A stretch of DNA of 64,000 nt from Methylobacterium sp. FF17 (lineage in GTDB: Bacteria; Pseudomonadota; Alphaproteobacteria; Rhizobiales; Beijerinckiaceae), in NCBI RefSeq assembly GCF_025813715.1, contig NZ_CP107532.1, positions 3,178,001 through 3,242,000 of the forward strand, in the 5' to 3' direction. This document shows positions 25,425-33,862 of this stretch, one piece after another. The translations under genes were made by a program, and so were the position numbers. The notes under the pieces were generated by a model. It did no database searches, was not told the origin of the DNA, and saw nothing but the letters and a program-made list of their open reading frames with translations. Every line of letters begins with the position of its first letter. Positions within the stretch are counted from its first letter, which is position 1.

Positions 25425-26123
25425 ATGAGCACACGGCTGAAAGTCTATGTCGGCTACGATAGCCGAGAGGACATCGCTTGGCAGGTCTGTCGGCTCTCCC
25501 TGAACCGGCACGCCAGCATTCCGGTCGAGGTCTATCCGCTGCGCCAGGACACGGTGCGCGAACTCGGCCTCTACACGCGGCCGCAGGACAAGGGTGCGGC
25601 GACCGAGTTCTCGCTGACCCGCTTCCTCGTTCCCTACATCGCCGCCCACGAGGGTTGGACGGTGTTCGTCGATTGCGACTTCCTGTTCACAACGGACATC
25701 GCCCGGCTGCTGGACAGCCTCGACCCCGCCAAGGCCGCCTACGTCGTGCAGCACGATTACGTGCCGCGTTCGGCCAGCAAGATGGACGGACAGGTACAGA
25801 CGACCTACCCGCGCAAGAACTGGTCGTCCTTCATGGTGTTCAACGGGGCGCACCCGGCGATCAAGGCGCTCACCCCGGACGTGGTGAACACCCAGAGCCC
25901 CGCCTACCTGCACCGCCTGTCCTGGGTCGAGGACAAGGATCTCGGCGCGCTGGACCTCGGCTGGAACTTCCTCGAAGGCGAGTACGACAAGCCTGAGCAG
26001 GTTCCGCCCGCGATCCATTACACCAATGGCGGTCCCTGGTTCCCGAACTGCCAGGACGTCGACTTCGCCGACCTCTGGATCGCGGAGAAGGCACGGTTCG
26101 AGAAGACGCTCGAGACCGCTTGA
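25425..26123 (+). CDS. GT-A fold glycosyltransferase (nucleotide-diphospho-sugar transferase)
   Basis: A 232-residue protein. The start KVYVGYDSREDIAWQV and the motif WTVFVDCDFLFTTDI, with the metal-binding DXD (Asp-Cys-Asp), place it in a GT-A family of sugar transferases. SSFMVFNGAHPAIK and WNFLEGEY are acceptor-side elements also typical of it. Open frame extends 144 bases further upstream, but that part has no conserved features, so the ATG at 25425 is chosen. It lies 163 bases after the GSCFA gene on the same strand and ahead of kpsF, in the plus arm of the locus. Confidence 0.78.
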   Translation: MSTRLKVYVGYDSREDIAWQVCRLSLNRHASIPVEVYPLRQDTVRELGLYTRPQDKGAATEFSLTRFLVPYIAAHEGWTVFVDCDFLFTTDIARLLDSLDPAKAAYVVQHDYVPRSASKMDGQVQTTYPRKNWSSFMVFNGAHPAIKALTPDVVNTQSPAYLHRLSWVEDKDLGALDLGWNFLEGEYDKPEQVPPAIHYTNGGPWFPNCQDVDFADLWIAEKARFEKTLETA

Positions 26124-26172
26124 CGCTGCGGCTGCCACAACGCCGCCATATCGCTGGGTGCAAGATCACCAA

Positions 26173-27201
26173 ATGATGAACGACCTGGCAATCCTGCACC
26201 GGCCCGTCCCCCCGAACGATGACGATCCCGGATCCGACGCCGCCGTTCGCTCGACCGGCATCGGCAGTCTCGAGATCGGCATGCAGGCCATGCAGGAACT
26301 CGTCGAGGCGCTGCACGGCGACCTCGGCGTTCCCTTCGAGAAGGCCGTCGGCACGATCCTGAGAACCCGCGGGCGTCTCATCGTGTCCGGGATCGGCAAG
26401 AGCGGGCATATCGGGCGCAAGCTCGCCGCGACGCTCGCGTCGACGGGGACACTCGCGTTCTTCGTGCATCCCGGCGAAGCGAGCCACGGCGATCTCGGGA
26501 TGATCGCGCGGGACGATACCGTGCTGGCGCTGTCGTGGTCCGGCGAAACGAGCGAATTGGGCGACCTCATCGCCTTCACCCGCCGCTTCTCGATCCCGCT
26601 CATCGCGATGACGTGGAACCCGGCGAGCACGCTCGGACGGGCCGCCGACGTCCTGCTTGCCTTGCCGCGCGTGCGCGAGAGCTGCCCGCACGACCTCGCG
26701 CCGACCTCCTCAAGCCTGATCCAGCTCGCGATGGGTGATGCCCTGGCCGTCGCCCTGTTGGCGCGACGCGGCTTCACGAGCTCCAACTTCCGAACCTTCC
26801 ATCCGGGCGGCAACCTTGCGGCTCGGCTCAAGACCGTGGGGCAGCTTATGCACACGGGCGACGAGATCCCGCTCGTGGGATCCGGGACACTCATGCGCGA
26901 CGTGCTGCTGGCGATCGCGGGGCGGCGCTTCGGCTGCGTGGGTGTGGTGGACGAAAGCGGGATGCTCGTGGGTGTCGTGACCGACGGCGATCTGCGCCGC
27001 CATATCGGCTCCGAACTCCTGGCGATGCCGGTCGAGGACGTGATGACCGAGAATCCGCTCGTGGTCGATCCGTCCCTGCTTGCGAGCGCCGCCCTCGAAA
27101 CCATGAATCGTTGCCGTGTCACGGCGCTCTTCGCGGTGGAGAATGGCCGGCCCGCCGGCATCCTGCACGTCCACGATCTGCTGCGCGCCGGCATCGTCTA
27201 G
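26173..27201 (+). CDS. kpsF: KpsF/GutQ-type D-arabinose 5-phosphate isomerase
   Basis: A 342-residue two-part enzyme. The SIS domain (about 50-185) has GRLIVSGIGKSGHIGRKLAATL, HPGEASHGDLGM and SWSGETSELGDLI. Two CBS domains follow (about 225-342; MRDVLLAIAGRRFGC and VEDVMTENPLVVDP). It converts ribulose 5-phosphate to arabinose 5-phosphate, the first step to KDO for lipopolysaccharide or capsule. It closes the plus arm, 49 bases after the GT-A gene. The ATG at 26173 is followed at once by another ATG. No other KDO genes are present here, so this may be a locus-specific copy. Confidence 0.92.
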   Translation: MMNDLAILHRPVPPNDDDPGSDAAVRSTGIGSLEIGMQAMQELVEALHGDLGVPFEKAVGTILRTRGRLIVSGIGKSGHIGRKLAATLASTGTLAFFVHPGEASHGDLGMIARDDTVLALSWSGETSELGDLIAFTRRFSIPLIAMTWNPASTLGRAADVLLALPRVRESCPHDLAPTSSSLIQLAMGDALAVALLARRGFTSSNFRTFHPGGNLAARLKTVGQLMHTGDEIPLVGSGTLMRDVLLAIAGRRFGCVGVVDESGMLVGVVTDGDLRRHIGSELLAMPVEDVMTENPLVVDPSLLASAALETMNRCRVTALFAVENGRPAGILHVHDLLRAGIV

Positions 27202-27354
27202 GCCGCGCTGCGCCTCATTGGATCCCTGAGAACCTCGGGTCTCGGACAGATCTCTCGGCCGGGGGTTCACGGAACCTCGCCGAGCATGCCTTTCGGTAGA
27301 TTGAAGCAGGCCCGTGGGCGTCCGAGCATCACGGCTCCGTCGCCTGGGCCCGAG

Positions 27355-27391
27355 GAGGTTGTGGGCGATGACCTACGCCGCCCACAACCTC
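27355..27391. terminator. Strong perfect inverted repeat between kpsF and azoR
   Basis: GAGGTTGTGGGCG at 27355-27367 pairs perfectly with CGCCCACAACCTC at 27379-27391 across an 11-base loop. It lies between convergent genes, about 150 bases after kpsF. No run of T follows on either strand, so it may stop transcription with Rho, or mark a small RNA or repeat. Confidence 0.45.
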
Positions 27392-27470
27392 TTCAAGATA
27401 ACGAAATTTCGGCACTGAGCTTAGACGCCGTCGTATGGCTGCTTGGACCTTCATACGGCTCCCGGCGCTC

Positions 27471-27489
27471 GAATCCGGTTCTCGGATTC
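27471..27489 (-). terminator. Short hairpin directly after azoR
   Basis: GAATCCG and CGGATTC pair perfectly around a 5-base loop, two bases beyond the azoR stop. No T-tract follows on the minus strand, so terminator function is weakly supported. Confidence 0.3.
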
Positions 27490-27491
27490 CC

Positions 27492-28103
27492 TCAAACGGC
27501 AGGCAGGCTGGACACGGCCGCAAGGGCTCCGGCGAGGGCCTTCTCCCGGAATTCCGGGCCGATGGCGATGCCCTCGGCCACGATGACCTCCGGATTCGTG
27601 ATGCCGATGAAGGTGAGGATGGTGCGCAGGTAGGTCTCGGCGTGCTCGGAGGCCGCGGCCGGCGTACCCGCCCCGTAGAAGCCCCCCCGTGCCACGGCGA
27701 CGATGACCCGCTTTTCGGATACGAGGCCGACCGAGCCGCTTTCCGTGTACTTAAAGGTCTTACCGGCGACGAGGATGCGGTCGATCCAGGCTTTCAGCTG
27801 GGAGGAGACCGTGAAGTTGTAGAGCGGTGCGCCGATCACCACGATGTCGGCGTCCAGGAATTCATCCAGCACCGTCCGGCCGAGCGCCACATCGTTCTGA
27901 ATGTCGGAGGTGTTGGTGGCGTTGGGCTGGTGGCCGGCGAGGTAGGCGCCCGAGAGGTGCGGGATCGGCTCGGCGGCGAGATCGCGATAGGTCACGGCGA
28001 GATCCGGCGCCGCGGCCTTGAGGTGCGCGACGATCGCGGCGGAGACGGTGCGGCTGACGGAATGATCCCCCAGGATGCTGCCGTCGACGTGCAGGAGCTT
28101 CAT
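27492..28103 (-). CDS. azoR: FMN-dependent NADH-azoreductase
   Basis: A 203-residue flavodoxin-like quinone/azo reductase of normal length. It starts [21 protein letters not shown], with the FMN phosphate loop around residues 9-17. [20 protein letters not shown] and ARGGFYG are the conserved flavin-contact segments. It uses NADH for two-electron reduction of quinones and azo compounds in the cytoplasm, protecting against electrophile stress. It is divergently transcribed from an HxlR-type regulator 76 bases away, the usual arrangement for control by that regulator. Confidence 0.93.
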   Translation of the reverse strand: MKLLHVDGSILGDHSVSRTVSAAIVAHLKAAAPDLAVTYRDLAAEPIPHLSGAYLAGHQPNATNTSDIQNDVALGRTVLDEFLDADIVVIGAPLYNFTVSSQLKAWIDRILVAGKTFKYTESGSVGLVSEKRVIVAVARGGFYGAGTPAAASEHAETYLRTILTFIGITNPEVIVAEGIAIGPEFREKALAGALAAVSSLPAV

Positions 28104-28179
28104 GTTCGGTCCCTGGTATCAGAAGTGTACCGGGGCGCTATAGAGAACCACGATCGCCGCAGCGCAAGGAGGCACATGC
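28104..28179. promoter_or_regulatory. Divergent azoR / HxlR promoter region
   Basis: This 76-base gap must hold both promoters. It contains a small dyad, GGTA and TACC, at 28115-28131, of the kind bound by HxlR-family dimers, though only four bases pair on each side. An AAGGAGG ribosome site at 28166-28172 supports the GTG start of the regulator. Confidence 0.4.
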
Positions 28180-28584
28180 GTGGAACTCGGTCACACGGAA
28201 GGAACCGAGGTGCCCGTATCGCATCATCCCGGTGATTGTCGGGTCGTCGGCACCGTGCTGGCACGGATCGGCGACAAGTGGAGCATCCTGGTGGTGATGA
28301 CGCTGACGGATGGCCCGCGTCGTTTCAACGAACTGAAGCGGATGATCGGCGGCATTTCGCAGCGAATGCTGACCTTCACCTTGCGCGGCCTGGAACGGGA
28401 CGGCCTCGTTTCTCGCACGGTGTATCCCACGATTCCGCCGCGGGTGGATTATGCACTGACCCCGCTCGGCCGCTCCCTGCAGGAGCCGGTCCAGGCCCTG
28501 GGCGCCTGGGCCTTCGCGAACCTTCCGGCGATCCAGGATGCGCGAACGCGCTTCGACGCCAGTGGCGACCCGGGGGATCGCTGA
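28180..28584 (+). CDS. HxlR-family (MarR-like) winged-helix transcriptional regulator
   Basis: A 134-residue single-domain regulator. [47 protein letters not shown] is split across the winged-helix core, and [12 protein letters not shown] is the family end motif. Cys20 sits just before the first helix (GDC), where redox or quinone sensors such as HypR, YodB and QorR have their sensing Cys. With azoR divergent, it most likely represses azoR and itself and is released by electrophiles. The start is a GTG with a perfect AAGGAGG seven bases upstream. The stop lies 3 bases from a convergent gene. Confidence 0.9.
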   Translation: MELGHTEGTEVPVSHHPGDCRVVGTVLARIGDKWSILVVMTLTDGPRRFNELKRMIGGISQRMLTFTLRGLERDGLVSRTVYPTIPPRVDYALTPLGRSLQEPVQALGAWAFANLPAIQDARTRFDASGDPGDR

Positions 28585-28587
28585 CGG

Positions 28588-29721
28588 TCAGGTCCAGTAG
28601 AGGATCCGCGCCTGCGGCAGGGTCGTCCGGACCGTCTCGGTGATGGTCTGACGCATCGCCTGCATGAGCTCACGGGGGAAGACGTACTTCACGGAGCCGA
28701 ACTTCGTGAGCTTGCGGCTGCGCTCCGCCTCCGCCATCGGCAGGTCCGAACCGGGATACCAGCCCTGGAGCACGTCCTTCGAGCCCGGCGTGAAGCGGTG
28801 GGTGATGAGCTCGACCGTGAGATCGAGGTTGGGCACGCCGGCGAGCGCTTCGGCGACGTCGCGCGCCAAGGCTGCGTAGGCGTCGGCCCAGTCCGGCACG
28901 GGCAGGATCGGCGCGATGGTGAGACCGACCGGGTAGCCCGCCTGCGCGACGGCGCGCAGCGCGGCCAGGCGCGCATCGAGGCTCGCGGTCCCGCCTTCGT
29001 AGCGGGCGGCGTTGCGGGCGTTCACCGAGAAGCGGATACGGGTCCGGCCGCGATGGGGCAGGGTGAGCAGCGGCGCGACGCCGGCGAACTTGGTGGTGAA
29101 GCGGAGCTGCACCGGGGCATCCCAGGCTCCGAAATGCGTGATCGCGGCCGAGAGGGAGCCGGTCAGGTGCTCGATGCCGAGCGGGTCCGTATAGCAGGAG
29201 GCCTCGAAGGTGGTGCCTTCCCCGGATCGCTCGGCCTGCGCCGAGGTGACGCCGCCCTGGCCGAGATAGCCGCCGAGATTGGCCAGGATGGCGTCGAGAT
29301 TGGCATAGGCCCGCGTCACCGGCGGGCCGGACAGCGAACCGGCGAGGTAGCAGTACTGGCAATGGGCGGGGCAACCCTCGGCGAGGTCGACACGCCAATC
29401 GGCGCTCGGGGGGATCGGCTGCAGCTTCAGCTTGGTCGGGGGCGCAACCACGATGGCGAGGGTGGCCTTCGCGTCGCGATAGGCCTTACGCGGGTCCGCG
29501 TCGCGCAGGCCCATCAGGCGATTGCTCTTCAGGCGCTCGACGGGAAGCCCCAGGGCCTCGACGCGGGCCAGGATCGCTCGGCCGTGCTCATGCTCCAGCG
29601 CCGCCGGAGTCACCAGCACGCGGCGCGGGCGCCAGAGGCGCGCGGGGCGGGACACGTCCCGCTGTGCGTCGCCGGGCGGTTCGATCGTGATGGAGTCCGG
29701 CGCAGTGTCTTCGAGGACCAT
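28588..29721 (-). CDS. Spore photoproduct lyase family radical SAM protein
   Basis: A 377-residue radical SAM enzyme. The cluster motif CPAHCQYCYL has Cys at about 117, 121 and 124 (CX3CX2C). ARPRRVLVTPAAL near the start, FEASCYTDPLGIEHLTG, and the C-terminal KFGSVKYVFP match spore-photoproduct-lyase-like proteins of non-sporulating proteobacteria. True SplB repairs spore photoproduct in DNA. The role in a bacterium without spores is not established, and DNA photolesion repair is only an inference. The frame extends 309 bases upstream into rsmD but without coding character, so the ATG at 29721 is chosen. Confidence 0.82.
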   Translation of the reverse strand: MVLEDTAPDSITIEPPGDAQRDVSRPARLWRPRRVLVTPAALEHEHGRAILARVEALGLPVERLKSNRLMGLRDADPRKAYRDAKATLAIVVAPPTKLKLQPIPPSADWRVDLAEGCPAHCQYCYLAGSLSGPPVTRAYANLDAILANLGGYLGQGGVTSAQAERSGEGTTFEASCYTDPLGIEHLTGSLSAAITHFGAWDAPVQLRFTTKFAGVAPLLTLPHRGRTRIRFSVNARNAARYEGGTASLDARLAALRAVAQAGYPVGLTIAPILPVPDWADAYAALARDVAEALAGVPNLDLTVELITHRFTPGSKDVLQGWYPGSDLPMAEAERSRKLTKFGSVKYVFPRELMQAMRQTITETVRTTLPQARILYWT

Positions 29722-29779
29722 GTGGGGGCAACGCAGGGTCGCGGCCCGCAGGTTCCCTCCGCGCGCAGCGGTCGCGGGG

Positions 29780-30337
29780 TCAGTCCCGGTAGCGCGCGTA
29801 GGCGAGGGCGGTGTCGCCGTAGGTCCGGCGTTCCAGCTCGGTGAATCCGGCGGGTAGCGCGACTTGGACGCTCGCCGCCTCCTCCACCACGACCAGGGCG
29901 CCGGGGGCGAGCCAGCCGCCCTCGGCCGCGCTGGCGAGTGCCGCCGGCGCGAGGTCGCGGCTATAGGGCGGATCGCAGAAGACCAGGGTGAAGGTGCCGC
30001 TGGTGCCGACCGGACCCAGCCGCGTGGCATCCCGCCGGAACAGGCGCGTCGCGCCCTCGGCGCCGAACGCCTCGATGTTCTCGCGGATCAGCGCCCGCGC
30101 TTCCGCCCCCTCGTCAACGAGGAGCGCGTAAGCCGCCCCCCGCGACAGGGCTTCGAAGCTCAGGGCGCCGGTGCCGGCGAAGAGGTCGAGAACACGGGCG
30201 CCCACCGCCGCGTCGTCATAGGCGTGGGCCAGGACGTTGAAGATCGCCTCGCGCAGGCGGTCCGAGGTCGGGCGGATGGCATCGGTCTTCGGTGTGGCGA
30301 GGCGGCGACCGCGATGATCGCCGCCGACGATCCTCAC
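29780..30337 (-). CDS. rsmD: 16S rRNA (guanine(966)-N2)-methyltransferase RsmD
   Basis: A 185-residue methyltransferase of normal length. It begins MRIVGGDHRGRRLATPK, a family hallmark, with RPTSDRLREAIFN next. The SAM motif VLDLFAGTGALSFEALSRGA is near residue 50, and the catalytic FCDPPY near 121 marks N-methylation of a base. It modifies G966 of 16S rRNA in the small subunit. Its ATG overlaps the stop of the pseudouridine synthase gene by 4 bases, so two rRNA-modifying enzymes are co-translated. Confidence 0.96.
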   Translation of the reverse strand: MRIVGGDHRGRRLATPKTDAIRPTSDRLREAIFNVLAHAYDDAAVGARVLDLFAGTGALSFEALSRGAAYALLVDEGAEARALIRENIEAFGAEGATRLFRRDATRLGPVGTSGTFTLVFCDPPYSRDLAPAALASAAEGGWLAPGALVVVEEAASVQVALPAGFTELERRTYGDTALAYARYRD

Positions 30338-32823
30338 CGGCCCCCGCCGCGCGGCGGACGACCCGAGCCGCCGGGTTTGCCCGAGCCACCGGCGGGCCGA
30401 GAGGAGCCTCCGGCGGGCCGCGCAGAGCCACCCGGTTTGCCGCCGCCGGATCCGCCCCGCCCGAAGCCGCCGCTCGGCTTTCCACCGGGCTTCGAGAAGC
30501 CGCCGGGTTTGCCGCCGGCCTTGAAGCCACCGGGCTTTCCGCCGGGCTTGGCACCACCCTTGAACCCGCCCCGGTCACCGCCGGAACGCTCGCCATCGCG
30601 GAAGCCGCCGGGCTTCTCGTTGCGGAAGCCATCGGGACGGTCACCGCGCGGCGCCGATGCGCGTGCGCCTCGCTCCGCACCGTCACCGGCCTGGCGGTTG
30701 GCATTGGAGCGGAACGGGCCGCGCGGGCGATCCTCGCTGCCCGGCGGCGGGCCACGGCGCTCGGCGCCGTCCTGCCGAAAGTTTCCGCGCGGGCGCTCGT
30801 CGTCGCGACGCTGCGGGCGGCCCTCGCCGAAGGTCCGGGCGGGCCGGGCCGCGTCGTCACCGCGACGGGGAGGACGCGCGTCGGATTGGCGGAACGGACG
30901 GTTCTGGGATTCGGACCGCGCCCCGTAGGAATCCGTCTGAGGCGGACGCGCGGACCGAGGCGCGCTCGTCTCGTCGCGGCGGCGCGCGCCGCTGTCGCGA
31001 CGGTGCGGCTCGGCCGCCGGCTCTTGTGGGCTGGACTTCAGGCGCTCCACGAGAACGCGGCGCTCGCCGGTGCTGATCGCGCCGACGCGCTCGCGGCCCC
31101 GCGCGGCGGCGGCTTCGCGCTCTACCTTCGGATCGGCGCCCCGGCGCGGGATCTTCACCCGGCGCGGCCCATCCTCCGGACGTGCCTCGTCCTCGGCGCG
31201 CCAGACGGAACGGCGCGGGCCCGCACTGTTGCCGCCGGTCGGGACGCGGGCTGGCTTCGCCGGTGCCGCCGGACGCTCGCCGCCTCGGAACGAACCGCGG
31301 TCGGCGCGGGGGGCTTCGTCGTCATAGGCCCGCGGCTCGCGACGCTGCGCCGCCGAGGCGCTGCGGGCGGGCTGTTTGGCCTGCTGCTTCGGCGATCCGA
31401 ACGCCGCGATCGGCTCGCGGACGGGGCTCTCGAAATCGACGCCGGCCTGTTCGGACAGGGCCGGGCCGAGCTGTTCCTTCAGCACCTTGGTGCGGATCTC
31501 CTCGGCCAGACCCGCCTCGAGGTCGCCGAGCTGGAACGGTCCGAAGGAGAGCCGGATCAGGCGGTTCACCGCCAGGCCGAGATGCTCCAGGATGCGCTTG
31601 ACCTCGCGGTTCTTGCCTTCGCGCAGGCCGAGCGTCAGCCAGAGGTTGTCGCCGGACGCCCGGTCCAGGGTCGCTTCGACGGGGCCGTAATCCATCCCGT
31701 CGATGGTGACGCCCCGGCGCAGCTTGTCGAGTTCGGCCTGGGTGGTGTCGCCGTGGGCGCGCACGCGGTAGCGGCGCAGCCAACCGGTATCGGGATGGGC
31801 GATGACCTTGGCGAGCCCGCCGTCATTGGTGAGGAGGAGCAGGCCCTCGGTGTTGATGTCGAGGCGTCCGATGGCGACGACGCGGGGCAGGTCCTCGGGC
31901 AGGGCCTCAAAGACCGTCTGCCGGCCCTCGGGATCGCGGGCCGTGGTCACGAGGCCGCGCGGCTTGTGATAGATCCACAGGCGGGTGCGCTCGCGGGCGG
32001 GCAGCGGCTCGCCGTCGACGGTGATCGCATCCTCCGGCGTCACGTTGATGGCCGGCGAAGTCAGCGTCCGGCCGTTCAGGGTGACGCGGCCCTGCTCGAT
32101 CATCGCTTCGGCGTCGCGGCGGGAGGCAATGCCGGCCCTGGCAATGGCCTTGGCGATGCGGTCGCCCTCCGGCGTCCCGGCTTCGCCTTCAGCGGTCTCC
32201 GCCTCGGGCCTGGCGACTGGCACGACCTTCGCCGCAGCGGGCTTGCGCCGCAGGGGGGCGTCGCCGCCACGGGCCGGGGCGACGACGCGGCGGACCTTCG
32301 GCTTCTCCTCGGCGGAATCGCCCGGAATGCCGGCATCGGTCGCGGGTGCCCACGCGGTCGCGGGTGATGATTCGGTGGCGACCTCGGCCGTCTTCTCAGC
32401 GCGCTTCGTACGCGCCGGCTTCGGCTCGGAGGCTTGGGTTTCGGACGATTCGGCCTTCGCAGATCCGGATTCGGAGGGATCCGTCTTCGCAGGCTTCGAT
32501 TCCGAAGTCTCGCCGCCAGGGACCTCGGGAGCCGCCGTCTCGGCGATCGGTGCCGCGCCCTGCGAAGCTGCCGTCTTCGGAGCCGTTTTCTTGGTGGCTC
32601 TCGGCTTCGCGACTTTCGCCTTCGGACTTTCGACTTCCGGATTTGCGGCTTCGCGGCCGCCGGTCTCCGGCGTGCTCTCCAAAGCCGTCTCGGTCGCAGC
32701 GCTCTCGGATGCAGCCGTCTTCGACGACGCCGTCTTCAACGAGGCCGGCTTGGCTTTCGAACGGGATTTCTTCGCAGGCGCGTCCTCGGACTCGCCATTC
32801 GTATCGTCAGTCTTGTCGCTCAT
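30334..32823 (-). CDS. rluB: RluB/RsuA-family rRNA pseudouridine synthase with long disordered extensions
   Basis: An 829-residue protein whose enzyme core is only about 250 residues. Residues 1-215 are low-complexity Ala/Glu/Lys/Ser. Residues about 221-270 are an S4 RNA-binding domain (IAKAIARAGIASRRDAEAMI). The synthase domain has IGRLDINTEGLLLL, with the catalytic Asp near 322. From about 470 to the end it is Arg/Gly/Pro/Lys-rich, ending in GGK/PGG repeats. It makes pseudouridine in 23S rRNA. The family is normally 250-300 residues; long tails occur in some alphaproteobacteria, but this one is extreme. The frame opens upstream to 32979, but the ATG at 32823 is preferred. Confidence 0.9.
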   Translation of the reverse strand: MSDKTDDTNGESEDAPAKKSRSKAKPASLKTASSKTAASESAATETALESTPETGGREAANPEVESPKAKVAKPRATKKTAPKTAASQGAAPIAETAAPEVPGGETSESKPAKTDPSESGSAKAESSETQASEPKPARTKRAEKTAEVATESSPATAWAPATDAGIPGDSAEEKPKVRRVVAPARGGDAPLRRKPAAAKVVPVARPEAETAEGEAGTPEGDRIAKAIARAGIASRRDAEAMIEQGRVTLNGRTLTSPAINVTPEDAITVDGEPLPARERTRLWIYHKPRGLVTTARDPEGRQTVFEALPEDLPRVVAIGRLDINTEGLLLLTNDGGLAKVIAHPDTGWLRRYRVRAHGDTTQAELDKLRRGVTIDGMDYGPVEATLDRASGDNLWLTLGLREGKNREVKRILEHLGLAVNRLIRLSFGPFQLGDLEAGLAEEIRTKVLKEQLGPALSEQAGVDFESPVREPIAAFGSPKQQAKQPARSASAAQRREPRAYDDEAPRADRGSFRGGERPAAPAKPARVPTGGNSAGPRRSVWRAEDEARPEDGPRRVKIPRRGADPKVEREAAAARGRERVGAISTGERRVLVERLKSSPQEPAAEPHRRDSGARRRDETSAPRSARPPQTDSYGARSESQNRPFRQSDARPPRRGDDAARPARTFGEGRPQRRDDERPRGNFRQDGAERRGPPPGSEDRPRGPFRSNANRQAGDGAERGARASAPRGDRPDGFRNEKPGGFRDGERSGGDRGGFKGGAKPGGKPGGFKAGGKPGGFSKPGGKPSGGFGRGGSGGGKPGGSARPAGGSSRPAGGSGKPGGSGRPPRGGGR

Positions 32824-33013
32824 GCCAGCCCCATAACAGAGCGGACGCGCTGTTGCGAGTGATCCCGGCTCACCGCGACCCGGCATCCGCAGGAACTGGT
32901 CGATCGAGGGTCGAAATCCGTGCCCGACCGGGCCTCGGGCACGCGAAAGGGCGACCTTGCGGCCGCCCTTCACGCTCATCGTGGTGCGGAAGCGAGGCTC
33001 CCGCGGCGCGCGA

Positions 33014-33217
33014 TCAGAGCTTGCTCTTGACCGTATCGGCGGCGTTCTTCACGCCGTCCTTGGCATCGCCGACGGTCTTCTGGGCTTCGCCCTTCAGTTC
33101 CTGCGCCTTGCCCTCGGCCTTCAGCTTGTCGTTGTCCGTGGCATTGCCGATGCCCTGCTTGACGTTGCCGACGGCTTCGTTGGCAAGGCCCTTGATCTTG
33201 TCGGTGGTGCTGCTCAT
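33014..33217 (-). CDS. CsbD family stress-response protein
   Basis: A 67-residue hydrophilic helical protein. It starts [21 protein letters not shown] and carries [19 protein letters not shown], the CsbD signature. CsbD proteins are general-stress proteins of unknown mechanism. GGAGCGC lies just before the ATG. It is a single gene between the pseudouridine synthase and tadA. Promoter and sigma-factor dependence cannot be judged by eye. Confidence 0.9.
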   Translation of the reverse strand: MSSTTDKIKGLANEAVGNVKQGIGNATDNDKLKAEGKAQELKGEAQKTVGDAKDGVKNAADTVKSKL

Positions 33218-33354
33218 GGTGCGCTCCTCAACTTTCAGTGGCGGTCGAACCGCGTCGGCTTGTCCAACGGCCACGTCCCGGTGATGTTCCCGTTCGTCAT
33301 GCGCTTCGCGTGATGCGTTGCCTCCGCGTCGCGCGGCGGGCAGGAACTTCAGAG

Positions 33355-33837
33355 ATGGCCACGCACCCTTCCGCACTTCCGGACCACGACGCGAATACCG
33401 ACCCGCTGAGCCTCGCCTTCGCGGCGGCACGCCGTGCGGCGGCGGAGGGCGAAGTGCCGGTCGGGGCAGCGGTGGTGAAGGACGGCGTGGTGATCGCCGT
33501 GGCGCATAACAGGCCGCGAATCCTGCGCGATCCGACCGCGCATGCGGAGATCCTGGCGATCCGCGCCGCGTGCCTCGCCCTCGACGACGAGCGGCTCAGC
33601 GGCTGCGACCTCTACGTCACCCTCGAACCCTGTCCCATGTGCGCGGGCGCGATCTCCTTCGCGCGCATCAGGCGACTGTACTTCGCGGCCTCGGACCCCA
33701 AGGGCGGAGCGGTCGAGCACGGGCCGCGCGTCTTCAACCAGCCGACCTGCCACCATGCGCCGGAGGTCTATGGCGGCTTCCGGGAGGCGGAGGCCGCCGC
33801 CCTGCTGCGCGGCTTCTTCGCCGAACGCCGCTCCTGA
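33355..33837 (+). CDS. tadA: tRNA-specific adenosine deaminase TadA
   Basis: A 160-residue zinc deaminase. HAE (His63, Glu65) and PCPMC (Cys93, Cys96) form the active site, with [10 protein letters not shown] before and [14 protein letters not shown] [12 protein letters not shown] after. It converts A34 to inosine in tRNA-Arg(ACG) and is normally essential. The start is the ATG at 33355; open frame extends 117 bases upstream without conserved sequence. It is single and converges with the MFS gene 25 bases downstream. Confidence 0.95.
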   Translation: MATHPSALPDHDANTDPLSLAFAAARRAAAEGEVPVGAAVVKDGVVIAVAHNRPRILRDPTAHAEILAIRAACLALDDERLSGCDLYVTLEPCPMCAGAISFARIRRLYFAASDPKGGAVEHGPRVFNQPTCHHAPEVYGGFREAEAAALLRGFFAERRS

Positions 33838-33862
33838 GCCCGTGACCGCCTCGACCGGCGGC

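Noticed and set aside
29722..30030. N-terminal extension of the spore-photoproduct-lyase-like protein
   Set aside because: The extension is out-of-frame rsmD sequence, rich in Arg, Pro and Ser. The family start fits the ATG at 29721.
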